Below, piece by piece: positions 1-7,040 of a stretch of DNA of 16,981 bases. The stretch spans positions 1 through 16,981 of the forward strand of contig JALHDI010000059.1 in NCBI GenBank assembly GCA_022839045.1, in the 5' to 3' direction. This DNA is from Sporomusaceae bacterium (GTDB lineage Bacteria > Bacillota_C > Negativicutes > Sporomusales_B > UBA7701). The position numbers and the translations under genes are program-made. Position 1 is the first letter of the stretch, and each line of letters starts with the position of its first letter. The notes under the pieces are model-generated. The model had not been told where the DNA came from, did no database searches, and was given only the letters and a program-made list of their open reading frames with translations.

Positions 1-104
1 GGATTGGCCGCGATCAGCGCCGACATCTGCCGCTCGTTACCGTACATCTTGTAGGCGATAATGTCCCAGGTATCCCCCAGGGCAGTCACGTATGTTTTAG
101 GCAT
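1..104 (-). CDS. Tail protein X (gpX)/LysM-like, N-terminal part, cut by window edge
   Basis: The first 34 codons are visible, starting at ATG 104 with GGAGGAGG about 9 nt upstream. The start overlaps the end of the tape-measure gene by 8 bp, which suggests translational coupling. The visible sequence contains GDTWDIIAYKMYG followed by NERQMSALIAAN. This is the pattern of P2 gpX and LysM-type modules in baseplate hub proteins: a GDT-W-I-A-Y--YG core and then a helix ending in an Asn-Pro-like turn. In myoviruses gpX-like proteins lie just downstream of the tape measure and take part in baseplate or tail-tip assembly. Position and motif agree. The full length is unknown, so a short gpX and the N-terminus of a longer LysM protein cannot be told apart. 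Confidence 0.75.
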   Translation of the reverse strand, partial: MPKTYVTALGDTWDIIAYKMYGNERQMSALIAAN

Positions 105-2334
105 AACTCAGCCTCCTCCGCTGCGCTACCCATGCATCCATGCGGCTTTCGAAGTCGTCGGCCTCTTCGCGGATCGCCCGGCGGACCTTGCTCTCGGCTG
201 CGGGATCGTCGCCGCTCACCATCACGTTCGGCGAAAACACGAAGGTATATTTATCCCCTTCGCCCGACGGACTGTCGACGAAATCCTGAAACAGGGACGA
301 CCCACCCAGACCCAGCATTTGCCCCGCCGTCGCCCAGAGGGACATCGACCGCCGGCTGCCGTCGAGCGGGATAATTGCCTCATCCCCTTCTTCTGCAATC
401 AAGCCGACGTGCGGCCTGGTGGCGATCGTACCGCTGGCATAAGCCGGTATGCTCATGGAGACTTCCGCTCCGGCCGCCGCCGCGCCGCCGCCGGTGAACA
501 GGTTTTTCACCCAGGTCCATTTTTCGCCGAGCCAATCGAAAGCTTTGCCGAACTGGTTGTATATCCCATCGACGAACGACTGCAGCGCCGCCATGGGATC
601 ATCCCAAAGCAGCGTCCACCACTCTTTGACGGTATCCCAGTTCTGGACCAGATAGTAGCCGGCGGCAACCAGCCCGGCGATGCCGACGACGAGCAGACCG
701 ATAGGATTCGCGGTCATGGCCGCGTTCCACGCCCACTGCGCCCCGGTCCACGCTACCATCGCTGCCCTGCCCGCTTTACTGGATACATTCCATGCCCATT
801 GGGCCGCAGTACCGAGCCTGGTGGCCAACTCAATCTTTTTCGTCCATGCATACAGATTGACAAAGGGAGTGATTACCGCCCAGCCGGCCCAGGCCATGGT
901 GCTCAATGCGACCGTTCCGCCCAGCACCGCCGCTGCCAGTTTGACGGCCCAACCGCTGAGAACGGGATACTCTTTTCCCATCTCCACGAGCCAGTCGGCC
1001 CCCCGGCTCAAAGCTCCGGACAGGTCATTCACCGCCGGCAGCAGCACCGTGCCGAAACTTATGGCCGCCCTGGTCGCCGACGCCTTAGCACCCTCCAATT
1101 GCCGCTCGGTGTTTTTCGACGCGATTTCAAACTCTCGCATCATGCTGCCCTTGGCCGCCTCGGAGTTGCCCATCTTGATGACCCGCAGGAATTCATCATA
1201 GTTGCCGGATATCTTCGACAGGTTGTCGATGTGTTGGGCACCGAACAGCTCGGCCAGCACGTTGTTACGGCTCGCGGCGTCGAGTTGGCCGATCCGCTCA
1301 AACAGGTTCATGATGGTTCCCTCGGCGTCACTGAGCGCCCCGGCCTGCAGTTCCTCTCCCGTCAGGCCGAGTTGCGCCAGCGCCTCCTGGAATCCCTTGG
1401 GCATCGTCGGCGCCGCCGCCACGCGGGTAAACAGCGCGTTCAGCGCCGTGCCGGCGGTCTCGCCGGTCTCGCCCATCTGCAACATGGCGGTCGACATGCC
1501 GGCCAGCGTCGTGCGGGACAGCGACGGCAAAAGCGAGGTCGCCGTGCCGGCGGTCCGCTTCAGCACCTGGATGATGTCGGCGCCGGCGGCGTTGGAGCGG
1601 TCGTCCAGGTAGTTAACGGTATCAGCCAGCGCCTCCAGTTGGGCAATGCCTTCCGAGGTTTTCAGGTCGATCCCCATGGCGCTGCCGATTTTAGCGAAGT
1701 CCTCGGTAATCTGCTCGGCCGGGGCCTCGAAAGCCGTGCCCATCATGATGCCCATCCGGGCGAACTTGTCGATGTTTTCCGCGCCCTGCACGCCGGATTT
1801 GGCGGACATGGCGAAGGCCTTGGCCATAGTGTCGGGCATAATCATCATGTCCCGGCTGGCCTGCATGACCTGGCCGCGGGCCTGGTAGTAGACTTCCGTC
1901 AGGTTGCCCAGGTCGTCCCGGGCGCCGTCGACCTGCTTGGCCACCCCCGACATGGCCGTCTCGAACTTCATGGCGGAATAGACGGGAGCACCCACCGCAG
2001 TCGCCGTTTCCGCCGCGTCGATCATGTTCATCCGGGCTGCGCTGCGGGACCTATTGACCTTCTCCTGGAGAGCATACGCCCTGGCGTAGCTTTTCTGCCG
2101 CTGCTCGGCCTTGTACATCTGGGCGGTCAGCTTTTCGTACGCGGCCGAGTATTCCAGGACGGAAATCGCGCCTTTGCGCTGCTGCGCGTCCAGCTCCTTC
2201 ATTTCCGCCTTGAGCCCGGACACCCGGGTGTTGAGCTGCGTCAGACGATCGGAAGCGGAAGAAAACGCCTTATTGAAATTCGAGCCCATCCGGGCTGCAA
2301 TGTTGAACGCGATTTCGTACATGCGACCGCTCAT
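97..2334 (-). CDS. Phage tail tape measure protein (TP901-like)
   Basis: This 745-aa protein should set tail length during tube polymerisation and act in DNA ejection. Residues about 1-100 are predicted helical and charged (coiled-coil style). Residues about 105-430 look like the TP901/PhageMin tape-measure core, Ala/Met/Gly rich with repeated amphipathic helices. Residues about 455-580 carry several hydrophobic segments, including two related AQWAWN motifs, and could be membrane-inserting. The C-terminal part has a GLIAEEGDEAIIPL motif typical of tape-measure ends. At 0.15 nm per residue the length predicts a tail of roughly 110 nm. The ATG at 2334 overlaps the TGA of the frameshifted chaperone product (ATGA), which supports this start. 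A long open frame on the opposite strand is a GC-driven shadow. Confidence 0.93.
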   Translation of the reverse strand: MSGRMYEIAFNIAARMGSNFNKAFSSASDRLTQLNTRVSGLKAEMKELDAQQRKGAISVLEYSAAYEKLTAQMYKAEQRQKSYARAYALQEKVNRSRSAARMNMIDAAETATAVGAPVYSAMKFETAMSGVAKQVDGARDDLGNLTEVYYQARGQVMQASRDMMIMPDTMAKAFAMSAKSGVQGAENIDKFARMGIMMGTAFEAPAEQITEDFAKIGSAMGIDLKTSEGIAQLEALADTVNYLDDRSNAAGADIIQVLKRTAGTATSLLPSLSRTTLAGMSTAMLQMGETGETAGTALNALFTRVAAAPTMPKGFQEALAQLGLTGEELQAGALSDAEGTIMNLFERIGQLDAASRNNVLAELFGAQHIDNLSKISGNYDEFLRVIKMGNSEAAKGSMMREFEIASKNTERQLEGAKASATRAAISFGTVLLPAVNDLSGALSRGADWLVEMGKEYPVLSGWAVKLAAAVLGGTVALSTMAWAGWAVITPFVNLYAWTKKIELATRLGTAAQWAWNVSSKAGRAAMVAWTGAQWAWNAAMTANPIGLLVVGIAGLVAAGYYLVQNWDTVKEWWTLLWDDPMAALQSFVDGIYNQFGKAFDWLGEKWTWVKNLFTGGGAAAAGAEVSMSIPAYASGTIATRPHVGLIAEEGDEAIIPLDGSRRSMSLWATAGQMLGLGGSSLFQDFVDSPSGEGDKYTFVFSPNVMVSGDDPAAESKVRRAIREEADDFESRMDAWVAQRRRLSYA

Positions 2335-2803
2335 TTTCTCCGCCCCTTTCGCTGCGCATCAATAATAGTGTCAATCCACTCCGCAACTTCCGGGAAGGGC
2401 ACGCTCAGCCAGTAGGTCACTGGCGCCTGCGTCTCCCGGGACAGTCGCAGGGCCAGTGCCCGGACCGTCTTCGCCGGTCTATCGCCCAGCCCTATTCGAG
2501 TAAAAAACCCTGCACCTCGCCCGTCACCCGGCTGAATTCCTTGGCCGGCAGCGCCTGGATAAAGTCGACCGTAACGCCGGCCGCTCGCGCCGCCAGGATA
2601 GCCTGGTACACTTTCGACGACTCCAGCATAACGGCGCGCACCCCCATGGCCCGCGCCTCGGTTTCCGCGTCAATCACGTCTTTGCCGGCCAAGGCGTCCA
2701 TGTCCAGCTTGATTTCGGTGTACTCCTTCCCTTCAAACGAAAACGGCTTGCGGAACGGGACTGTAATCACCGAGCTTTTCTGAGTCTGACCGTCCTTTTT
2801 CAC
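2331..2803 (-). CDS. Tail assembly chaperone, -1 frameshift fusion product (G-T / E+E'-like)
   Basis: The shifted product shares the first 101 codons of the chaperone. It slips -1 on T TTT TTA (2507-2501) and continues from base 2501 for 56 further codons to TGA at 2333-2331, giving about 157 aa. The extension begins TRIGLGDRPAKTVRALALRL, contains a WLSVPFPEVAEWIDTI stretch and ends with a basic tail (RKGRRK). A W/L-x-P-F-E-W-I pattern is usual in chaperone extensions that contact the tape measure. The extension has no credible independent start, and its stop codon overlaps the tape-measure ATG in an ATGA motif. Conserved -1 frameshifts at this position are known for lambda G/GT and P2 E/E+E'. 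The slip itself is inferred from sequence. The join is complement of 2501-2803 and 2331-2501. Confidence 0.85.
2492..2803 (-). CDS. Tail assembly chaperone, unshifted product (gpG/gpE-like)
   Basis: This is a 103-aa protein starting at GTG 2803 with an AAGGAGG site 9-10 nt upstream. The N-terminus (VITVPFRKPFSFEGKEYTEI) and the later helical part with DVIDAE resemble the tail assembly chaperones (P2 E, pfam10109-like; Mu gp41 type) encoded just upstream of tape-measure genes. These proteins bind the tape measure while the tube assembles and are not kept in the mature tail. The gene ends with GFLLE-stop directly after a slippery heptamer at 2507-2501, so most ribosomes should give this short form. 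The stretch between this gene and the tail tube gene holds a divergent gene, so the two tail genes are separated by 320 bp instead of the usual few bases. Confidence 0.88.
   Translation of the reverse strand: MKKDGQTQKSSVITVPFRKPFSFEGKEYTEIKLDMDALAGKDVIDAETEARAMGVRAVMLESSKVYQAILAARAAGVTVDFIQALPAKEFSRVTGEVQGFLLE
2501..2507 (-). promoter_or_regulatory. Programmed -1 ribosomal frameshift heptamer TTTTTTA
   Basis: On the minus strand the bases read T TTT TTA in the chaperone frame (GGT TTT TTA CTC GAA TAG). This is an exact X XXY YYZ heptamer three codons before the stop. A weak downstream stem (GACCG/CGGTC, loop GCGAAGA) starts about 20 nt further on and may or may not stimulate slipping. The position, just before the end of the gene preceding the tape measure, is where tailed phages keep this signal. 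Confidence 0.88.
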
Positions 2804-2815
2804 GCTATTTCCTCC

Positions 2816-2844
2816 TTGTCATCTGACTTTAATTGACATATACT
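2816..2844 (+). promoter_or_regulatory. Sigma-70/A promoter of the divergent membrane-protein gene
   Basis: The -35 element TTGTCA (2816-2821) and -10 element TATACT (2839-2844) are separated by exactly 17 bp. Each matches the consensus at five of six bases. Transcription would start near 2851, immediately before the ribosome binding site GAGGTGAT (2851-2858) of the gene at 2863, giving a very short leader. The -35 begins on the last base of the AGGAGG complement (2811-2816) that serves the chaperone gene on the other strand. Confidence 0.72.
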
Positions 2845-2862
2845 GGGGATGAGGTGATAACC

Positions 2863-3078
2863 GTGGATATTTCTCTCGCGTTGCTACGCGTTATTGTCCT
2901 GGCGATATCCATTCCTTTCGGCCTGGTGGCCGCTCTGATTCCCGGCTACGCCGCCGGCAACCTGGTGGCGGCGACCGGCCTTCCGGCCGAAATCGGCTAC
3001 TATTCGGTTGGCGGGTTGGTACTCATCGTGTTCTGCGCTTACTTTCAAAGCCATATCACGCCACCGAAAAACGCATAA
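2863..3078 (+). CDS. Small two-TM membrane protein, moron-like, unknown function
   Basis: This is a 71-aa protein and the only supported plus-strand gene in the window. The GTG at 2863 is preceded by GAGGTGAT with a 4-nt gap; a longer frame from TTG 2833 would lie across the promoter and is not favoured. Residues about 5-27 (LALLRVIVLAISIPFGLVAA) and about 47-62 (YYSVGGLVLIVFCAYF) are hydrophobic enough to span a membrane. A Gly/Ala-rich link containing PGYAAGN joins them, and the C-terminal tail is short and polar. It sits between tail tube and chaperone, opposite in direction, with its own promoter and terminator. That is the definition of a moron: a cargo gene expressed independently of late genes, often from the prophage. 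I recognise no family. Superinfection exclusion or altered host-envelope behaviour is a guess from architecture only. Confidence 0.82.
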   Translation: MDISLALLRVIVLAISIPFGLVAALIPGYAAGNLVAATGLPAEIGYYSVGGLVLIVFCAYFQSHITPPKNA

Positions 3079-3087
3079 GGAAATGGG

Positions 3088-3121
3088 CAGGCCGTACCTG
3101 TTGAGGGTACGGCCTGTTTTT
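3088..3121 (+). terminator. Rho-independent terminator of the moron-like gene
   Basis: A perfect 11-bp stem, CAGGCCGTACC (3088-3098) with GGTACGGCCTG (3106-3116), closes a 7-nt loop and is followed by TTTTT then GTTT on the plus strand. It begins 9 nt after the stop codon of the gene at 2863. No T run follows it in the minus direction, so it should stop only the plus-strand transcript and let late tail transcription pass. Confidence 0.93.
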
Positions 3122-3123
3122 GT

Positions 3124-3645
3124 TTACTGCCCGCCGAGCGCTTGGCGGACTGCGGCGAGGTAATCCACCCCATCGATCTTGCAGATGTAGTTGAGCTTAT
3201 CAATCTCGATGATCTCCACCCCATCATACCAGATCTTCATATATGTGACCTCGAACTCGTTCGACGAATCGGTGGGTGACCCGGCTTCAAAGCTCCCCGG
3301 CGCGGTGGTTTTGGGTGTGCAGTTCACGGCCACCCTGATCGGCACCGGGCGGTACTGGCCGTTCGCCGAGTCATTTACCTGAATCGCGCCGCGAAGATCC
3401 AACTGATGGACTTTGGGGGCGGCCAGCGCCAGCAGCTTGACGGTCGGCGTCCGCCAGGTAAGCGACAGCGTCATGCTCTGGTAATGCCCGATCACCGGGC
3501 TGTCGTATTCCCCGGCGATTCCAGCGCCGCTGACCGTTTCCGTCACGGCTTCAAGACTCGGCAATTCGGCGTTGACGACGCCGATAAAATTATTGCCACC
3601 CTCGTAAACGCGGAAATCTATCAGTTTTTCCGGAATTGGGTTCAT
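3124..3645 (-). CDS. Major tail tube protein (P2 FII-like)
   Basis: This 173-aa protein starts at ATG 3645 with AAGGAGGAGG just upstream. It opens with MNPIPEKLIDFRVYEGGNNF and has the GAGIAGEYDSPVIGHYQSM segment and a following beta-rich stretch (SLTWRTPTVKLLAL). These match the P2 FII tail-tube family (pfam04985), whose members are about 170 aa. Hexamer rings of this protein stack around the tape measure and lie inside the sheath. It follows the sheath gene by 21 bp, the order found in P2 and Mu-like phages. The adjoining sheath gene makes a contractile tail close to certain. Confidence 0.93.
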   Translation of the reverse strand: MNPIPEKLIDFRVYEGGNNFIGVVNAELPSLEAVTETVSGAGIAGEYDSPVIGHYQSMTLSLTWRTPTVKLLALAAPKVHQLDLRGAIQVNDSANGQYRPVPIRVAVNCTPKTTAPGSFEAGSPTDSSNEFEVTYMKIWYDGVEIIEIDKLNYICKIDGVDYLAAVRQALGGQ

Positions 3646-3666
3646 GCTTTCCTCCTCCTTCCCTGG

Positions 3667-5127
3667 TTAATCGAACAGGGTGTTGAAATAGGACACATCG
3701 TATTCGAGGACTTCCTCGATAACTTCGCCCGGCGGCGGCGGCGCGAAGTAGTAATGCAGCCGGAACACCCCGTTCAGGAGATCGGTCGTCGGGTTCTCTT
3801 CACGCAGGAACTGCACACGACCGCCGAGGAGGAATTCCCGGGCCGCGAGGCCGTTAAGCCAGATGTTGGCGCTATCCACCAGCGTTTCCACCAGCCGGCG
3901 GTTGATCGGCGCGTCGACCTTCTGCCAGTGGGTCAGCACCAAAGTGTTGGCGATCCAGTTGAACATGCGCCTGACCGGGATGAAGGTGTCCTTGATGTCG
4001 GTGTTGGCCGGGTAGGCGCCGGTGCGGTTGCCCCAAAGCTTCCAGCCGCCGATGAAGTTGAGGGCTGTAACAATCCCCTCGCCGTTGAGATAGTTGGTCT
4101 GCATCAGGTCAAGATAGACCTTCTGGCCAGCGGCCGTAACCGCGGCATTGGCCTGCAGGGATTTGTTGGACGGCGACATGTAGGGGATGTCGTCGTTTGC
4201 GGCGTCCGTCTGGCAGCAGATGCCCGCCATCTGCGTGCCGAGGTGGAACTGCTTGCCGCCCAGGGCGACCTTCGGCCAGCAGGCGACGAGGCGCGGGTCG
4301 AGGTAGTTGTTGTCGTTTTTCCAGGCGGGGACCTGGGTATACTGCGCCGGTGCGCCCTCGCCGGTGGTGGGGATATCGGCGATCGCCATCGCCTGGAAAA
4401 CACCGTTGATGGCGTTGGTCTTGGCTTTCATGACCGCGGCGACGACCGGGTCGGTGGACCAGCCGGGGGCCAGAATCTGGCCGGGAACCAACCGGAACAG
4501 CGGGAATACCCGGCCGACCAGTTCCAACCCTTCCGGCTCGCCGGTGGTAACGTCGATGCCGCCAACGATGTCATCAGCGTCGACCATTGCCGGGTCCAGT
4601 TTGGTGTAGGTTACGACCAGGGTCGTCTGCGTCGGCAGTACGATGGCGCCGCCTTCGATTGGGGTGATTACGACCTTTTCATCGTCGTTGTAGCCGGCGA
4701 CGTAATCGGTGCCCTTGACCAGCGGCTGCCCCGCCTCCACCAGCTTGACCACCAGCGTGCTGAGCAGCACCGGCGCGTCGATGGTAACCTTGCCGTCGGT
4801 GATGTTGACGGTGGCGTTGGTGACTTCCGTCTTGTGGACCGCGGGGTCGAGTACGTTGACCAGGACCACCGGCGCCACGCCAAACAGCGAGAAATGACTA
4901 TGGATGAACTCGCAGAGCGTGTATTTCGCCCAGTCGTCCGAGTAGCCGCAGGCGGCGACCGCCTCGGTGTAGGAGTACGCCAGCACCGGGGTGTTGGCGT
5001 CGGCCGGCGCGCTGGCCAGGTGCAGTGGTGCCGTGCCGAAGACGACCGACAGGCCGGCCGTTGTTTGCACCGGCGGGATTACGGACGTCGGGATTTCGGA
5101 CGGGTATACGCCGTGTTTATACGCCAC
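3667..5127 (-). CDS. Contractile tail sheath protein (phage_sheath_1 family)
   Basis: This 486-aa protein has the N-terminus AYKHGVYPSEIPTSVIPPV, the extended arm typical of P2 FI and Mu gpL-type sheath proteins. A TTAGLSVVFGTAPLH strand follows. The central region (about residues 95-180: VNITDGKVTIDAP, KGTDYVAGYND) looks like an inserted beta domain. The C-terminal third (GNRTGAYPANTDIKDTFIPVRRMFNWI) is the conserved subtilisin-like sheath core. The product polymerises around the tube and contracts at infection. The start is a GTG at 5127 with GGAGGGAGG about 8 nt upstream, overlapping the end of the preceding gene by 11 bp. The length is usual for the family. Confidence 0.95.
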   Translation of the reverse strand: MAYKHGVYPSEIPTSVIPPVQTTAGLSVVFGTAPLHLASAPADANTPVLAYSYTEAVAACGYSDDWAKYTLCEFIHSHFSLFGVAPVVLVNVLDPAVHKTEVTNATVNITDGKVTIDAPVLLSTLVVKLVEAGQPLVKGTDYVAGYNDDEKVVITPIEGGAIVLPTQTTLVVTYTKLDPAMVDADDIVGGIDVTTGEPEGLELVGRVFPLFRLVPGQILAPGWSTDPVVAAVMKAKTNAINGVFQAMAIADIPTTGEGAPAQYTQVPAWKNDNNYLDPRLVACWPKVALGGKQFHLGTQMAGICCQTDAANDDIPYMSPSNKSLQANAAVTAAGQKVYLDLMQTNYLNGEGIVTALNFIGGWKLWGNRTGAYPANTDIKDTFIPVRRMFNWIANTLVLTHWQKVDAPINRRLVETLVDSANIWLNGLAAREFLLGGRVQFLREENPTTDLLNGVFRLHYYFAPPPPGEVIEEVLEYDVSYFNTLFD

Positions 5128-5410
5128 GCTTCAGACCTCCCTCCTTGATTAATTTCAGCACTTCTCCGTACCGCAGGTTTTCCAGCGAACCTGGGGAACG
5201 GATAGCCGCGGCGACGGCCGCCAGCTTGGCCGGCGGCACGAACAGCGCCTTTATTCCGGGGCATTTCTCGATCGCGTCTTTCAGATGACCGGGAATGCCG
5301 CCCTTGAAGATGGTGTGCTGCTGCAGCAGTCCGCCGGGCAGGCTGGGACCGCAATAAATAAGACGCTCCGGTTTTACGGGCGCCTCCTTTTTGGCGTCAG
5401 GTTTCGCCAT
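5117..5410 (-). CDS. Hypothetical phage protein preceding the sheath gene
   Basis: This is a 97-aa protein with a Lys/Glu-rich N-terminus and then LIYCGPSLPGGLLQQHTIFKGGIPGHL and a helical end rich in Ala, Leu and Lys. It overlaps its upstream neighbour by 14 bp and the sheath gene by 11 bp, so it is co-translated with both. Small proteins at this place are common in myovirus and prophage tail operons of Firmicutes, but I cannot assign a function. It is soluble, has no membrane segment and has a predicted pI on the basic side. The tight overlaps and clear reading frame make it a real gene. Confidence 0.78.
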   Translation of the reverse strand: MAKPDAKKEAPVKPERLIYCGPSLPGGLLQQHTIFKGGIPGHLKDAIEKCPGIKALFVPPAKLAAVAAAIRSPGSLENLRYGEVLKLIKEGGLKRGV

Positions 5411-5897
5411 AATATATATATCCCTCCATTTCCGTTAAAGTCGGCCGGCCAATCGCCCAGGTCGTCGTCATCCAGGCGATCCAGTACGGCCACGGTTGTT
5501 CCTCCGGCATATCCCACTTGATCGGCAACTGCAGATCGAATTGGTTAGCTAACAGTCGGTGGGTGATGATCGCCTGCCGGATCCTCTCCAGCACGTTGAG
5601 CGGATCGCGCCAGCCCTGGCCGTGCTTGGAGTATGTCACGGCGATCAGCCGGACGGTGGCCGTCCCTGCCTGGTCGGTATCCTCGCCGGTGACGAACCGG
5701 ACGATCACAAAGGGGACGGCCTTTTCGACCTCATCTTCCGGCGGACGGCCCGGCCGCGGCTCGTCCTCGTCCAGGAAGCCGGGGACGATGGCCGGCGGTC
5801 TGGGCGACTCCCCATGCTTCGCTTCTAAGACCAGCTCGGCGGTGGCGCCGGCGGTCAGCTTGCATAGTTCGTCGATCAAAAGCAGCGGCGTGCTCAT
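5397..5897 (-). CDS. Tail terminator/neck-like protein
   Basis: This 166-aa protein has the layout of tail terminator proteins (gp37-like). A helix at the N-terminus (LLLIDELCKLTAGA) leads to a Pro-rich acidic insert (PGFLDEDEPRPGRPPEDEVE) and a strand block with VPFVIVRFVTGED and ATVRLIAVTYS. The C-terminus has RDPLNVLERIRQAII, WPYWIAWMTTTWAIGRP and an aromatic end. Members of this group cap the tail tube when it reaches full length and join it to the head. The start ATG overlaps the stop of the gpZ-like gene (ATGA), and the gene is two before the sheath, the expected position. Assignment rests on sequence pattern and order, not on a diagnostic motif. Confidence 0.72.
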   Translation of the reverse strand: MSTPLLLIDELCKLTAGATAELVLEAKHGESPRPPAIVPGFLDEDEPRPGRPPEDEVEKAVPFVIVRFVTGEDTDQAGTATVRLIAVTYSKHGQGWRDPLNVLERIRQAIITHRLLANQFDLQLPIKWDMPEEQPWPYWIAWMTTTWAIGRPTLTEMEGYIYYGET

Positions 5898-6457
5898 TTG
5901 CCATACCCCCGTAACAGCCGGTTGATTTCATGGTCGAGGCGTTCGCTCAGTCGCCGGGTGGCGCCAGCCTCGACGTATTGGCTAACCGATTTGCTCTCCA
6001 GCATCTGGGCGACTGAAGGACCGTACCGCTGCACGATCGGAAACCGGCTTGTCCCTGTGCGATGGAAAACGCCGACATGACCGCTGGCCATTTTAGCGAC
6101 GAAGGCCTTGGCGATGGCCCCGCCGCCCGAACGCTTGACCTGCGCCCAGACGCCTTCGGAAGGGCGTCGTTTGGTAACTTTGCCGGGTTTAATCTTGAAG
6201 TAGGACAGCGCTCGCGGCCGACCGCGGGAAACGACGGAAGCGCTCAGGTTTGCGGTGCTGGCTTTATCGATCTGAATGGTTTCGCGCACGCGGCCGCCGG
6301 TGATGACGTATTCTTCCCGGGTTTTGGCTACCGCGTCCGTCCGGGCTCCTTCGGCCGCCCGGTTGATAGCATTCGACAAAGCCTTGGGCAGCGCCCCGGG
6401 TATATGGCCCAGCATTTGCTTGGCTAGGTCAATCTGTTCGGCGGTAAGGTCGATCAT
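5894..6457 (-). CDS. Minor tail protein Z/tail completion protein (gpZ-like)
   Basis: This is a 187-aa protein using ATG 6457, whose AUGA overlaps the stop of the preceding gene. A longer frame upstream would run 70 bp into that gene and is not used here. It has an N-terminal helix (DLTAEQIDLAKQMLGHIP), ALSNAINRAAEGARTDAVAKTREEY, then RVRETIQIDKASTANL and VVSRGRPRALSYFKI. Near the C-terminus are GVFHRTGTSRFPI and RLSERLDHEINRLL. These features match lambda gpZ-type proteins (pfam06763), which act at the tail end that joins the head. The basic composition is typical. It starts the tail gene set directly after the head-tail attachment gene. Confidence 0.85.
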   Translation of the reverse strand: MIDLTAEQIDLAKQMLGHIPGALPKALSNAINRAAEGARTDAVAKTREEYVITGGRVRETIQIDKASTANLSASVVSRGRPRALSYFKIKPGKVTKRRPSEGVWAQVKRSGGGAIAKAFVAKMASGHVGVFHRTGTSRFPIVQRYGPSVAQMLESKSVSQYVEAGATRRLSERLDHEINRLLRGYGK

Positions 6458-6777
6458 GCCCGGTTCGCCCCCAGCGTGATTTCCAACAGACCGGCGTCGG
6501 CCGCACAGTCCACCACCAGATACCACTCGCCATCCACCGTCATCTTTTGGTCCCGTTCCGGACGATAGCCGAGATCCGACTCGCGAACGGACACGGTCAA
6601 CTGGCGGGTATATATGCCGTCATAGTCGTCACTCTGTCGGTTGCTGCGTCGCCTGGACAGATCCCCGTCGATGACACAGAGCATGGTCTGCCCGTTGATT
6701 ATATGCTCGTCCGCGAACTCGTCGATATTGAGGAAAACGGCATCGATATCGGCGGAGAGCTGATCCTTGAAGTTCAC
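6454..6777 (-). CDS. Head-tail attachment protein (lambda FII-like)
   Basis: This 107-aa protein starts at GTG 6777. The pattern runs from MNFKDQLSADIDAVFLNIDEF through DIDAVF and GQTMLCVIDGD to YTRQLTVSVRESDLG and WYLVVDCAADAGLLEITL. This is the family of lambda gpFII-like and related head-tail joining proteins, about 110 aa long, which complete the connector after packaging and form the site for tail binding. It lies between the FI-position gene and the gpZ-like gene, the order expected in a lambda-type head module. It is separated from its upstream neighbour by 3 bp and overlaps the downstream gene by 4 bp. Confidence 0.8.
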   Translation of the reverse strand: MNFKDQLSADIDAVFLNIDEFADEHIINGQTMLCVIDGDLSRRRSNRQSDDYDGIYTRQLTVSVRESDLGYRPERDQKMTVDGEWYLVVDCAADAGLLEITLGANRA

Positions 6778-6780
6778 GGA

Positions 6781-7038
6781 TTACGCCCCCTTGGATTTCG
6801 GCTTGCCCTTTGCTGCGGACTTGGCCGGTGGCTTGGCCAACGCGATGTCGACCGGTGCCTCCGGCAGGCTCGGCGGCGGCGGCGTTACGGGCGGAGGCAC
6901 TTTGTCCGTCACCCGGCTTGCGAACTCCCTGTCCAGTAGTTCCTGCTCCTCCGAAGCGGAGAGCCCGGTGATTACCTCACCGGGCTCAAACACTTCGGTC
7001 TGGCTCGTGCGGATGCGCGTCTTGGCGATTATCGCCAT
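6781..7038 (-). CDS. Small capsid-module protein at the lambda FI position
   Basis: This is an 85-aa protein. The N-terminal half (AIIAKTRIRTSQTEVFEPGE, then SASEEQELLDREFAS) looks folded and resembles short conserved phage proteins found after capsid genes. The C-terminal half is a disordered Pro/Ala/Lys tail (PPPVTPPPPSLPEAP, then KSAAKGKPKSKGA) ending strongly basic. It starts 2 nt after the capsid stop codon, so translation is probably coupled to capsid synthesis. By position it could be the counterpart of lambda FI, which helps terminase and DNA dock on the prohead, and its basic tail would suit DNA or terminase contact. That role is inferred; I see no defining motif. Confidence 0.68.
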   Translation of the reverse strand: MAIIAKTRIRTSQTEVFEPGEVITGLSASEEQELLDREFASRVTDKVPPPVTPPPPSLPEAPVDIALAKPPAKSAAKGKPKSKGA

Positions 7039-7040
7039 GA

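Noticed and set aside
61..2415. 784-codon open frame on the plus strand
   Set aside because: It is fully antisense to the tape-measure gene and has the Arg/Gly/His-rich composition of a GC-driven shadow frame. It shows no domain pattern and no ribosome binding site. The minus-strand product has clear tape-measure features and coupled start and stop codons.
3406..5148. 580-codon open frame on the plus strand
   Set aside because: It is antisense to the sheath gene, with low-complexity Arg/Gly/Val/Asp composition and no recognisable domain. The sheath product is unmistakable.
5894..6526. Longer start (6526) for the gpZ-like gene
   Set aside because: It would overlap the head-tail attachment gene by about 70 bp and adds a Gly/Arg-rich stretch unlike the family. 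ATG 6457 gives an ATGA overlap and the expected N-terminus.
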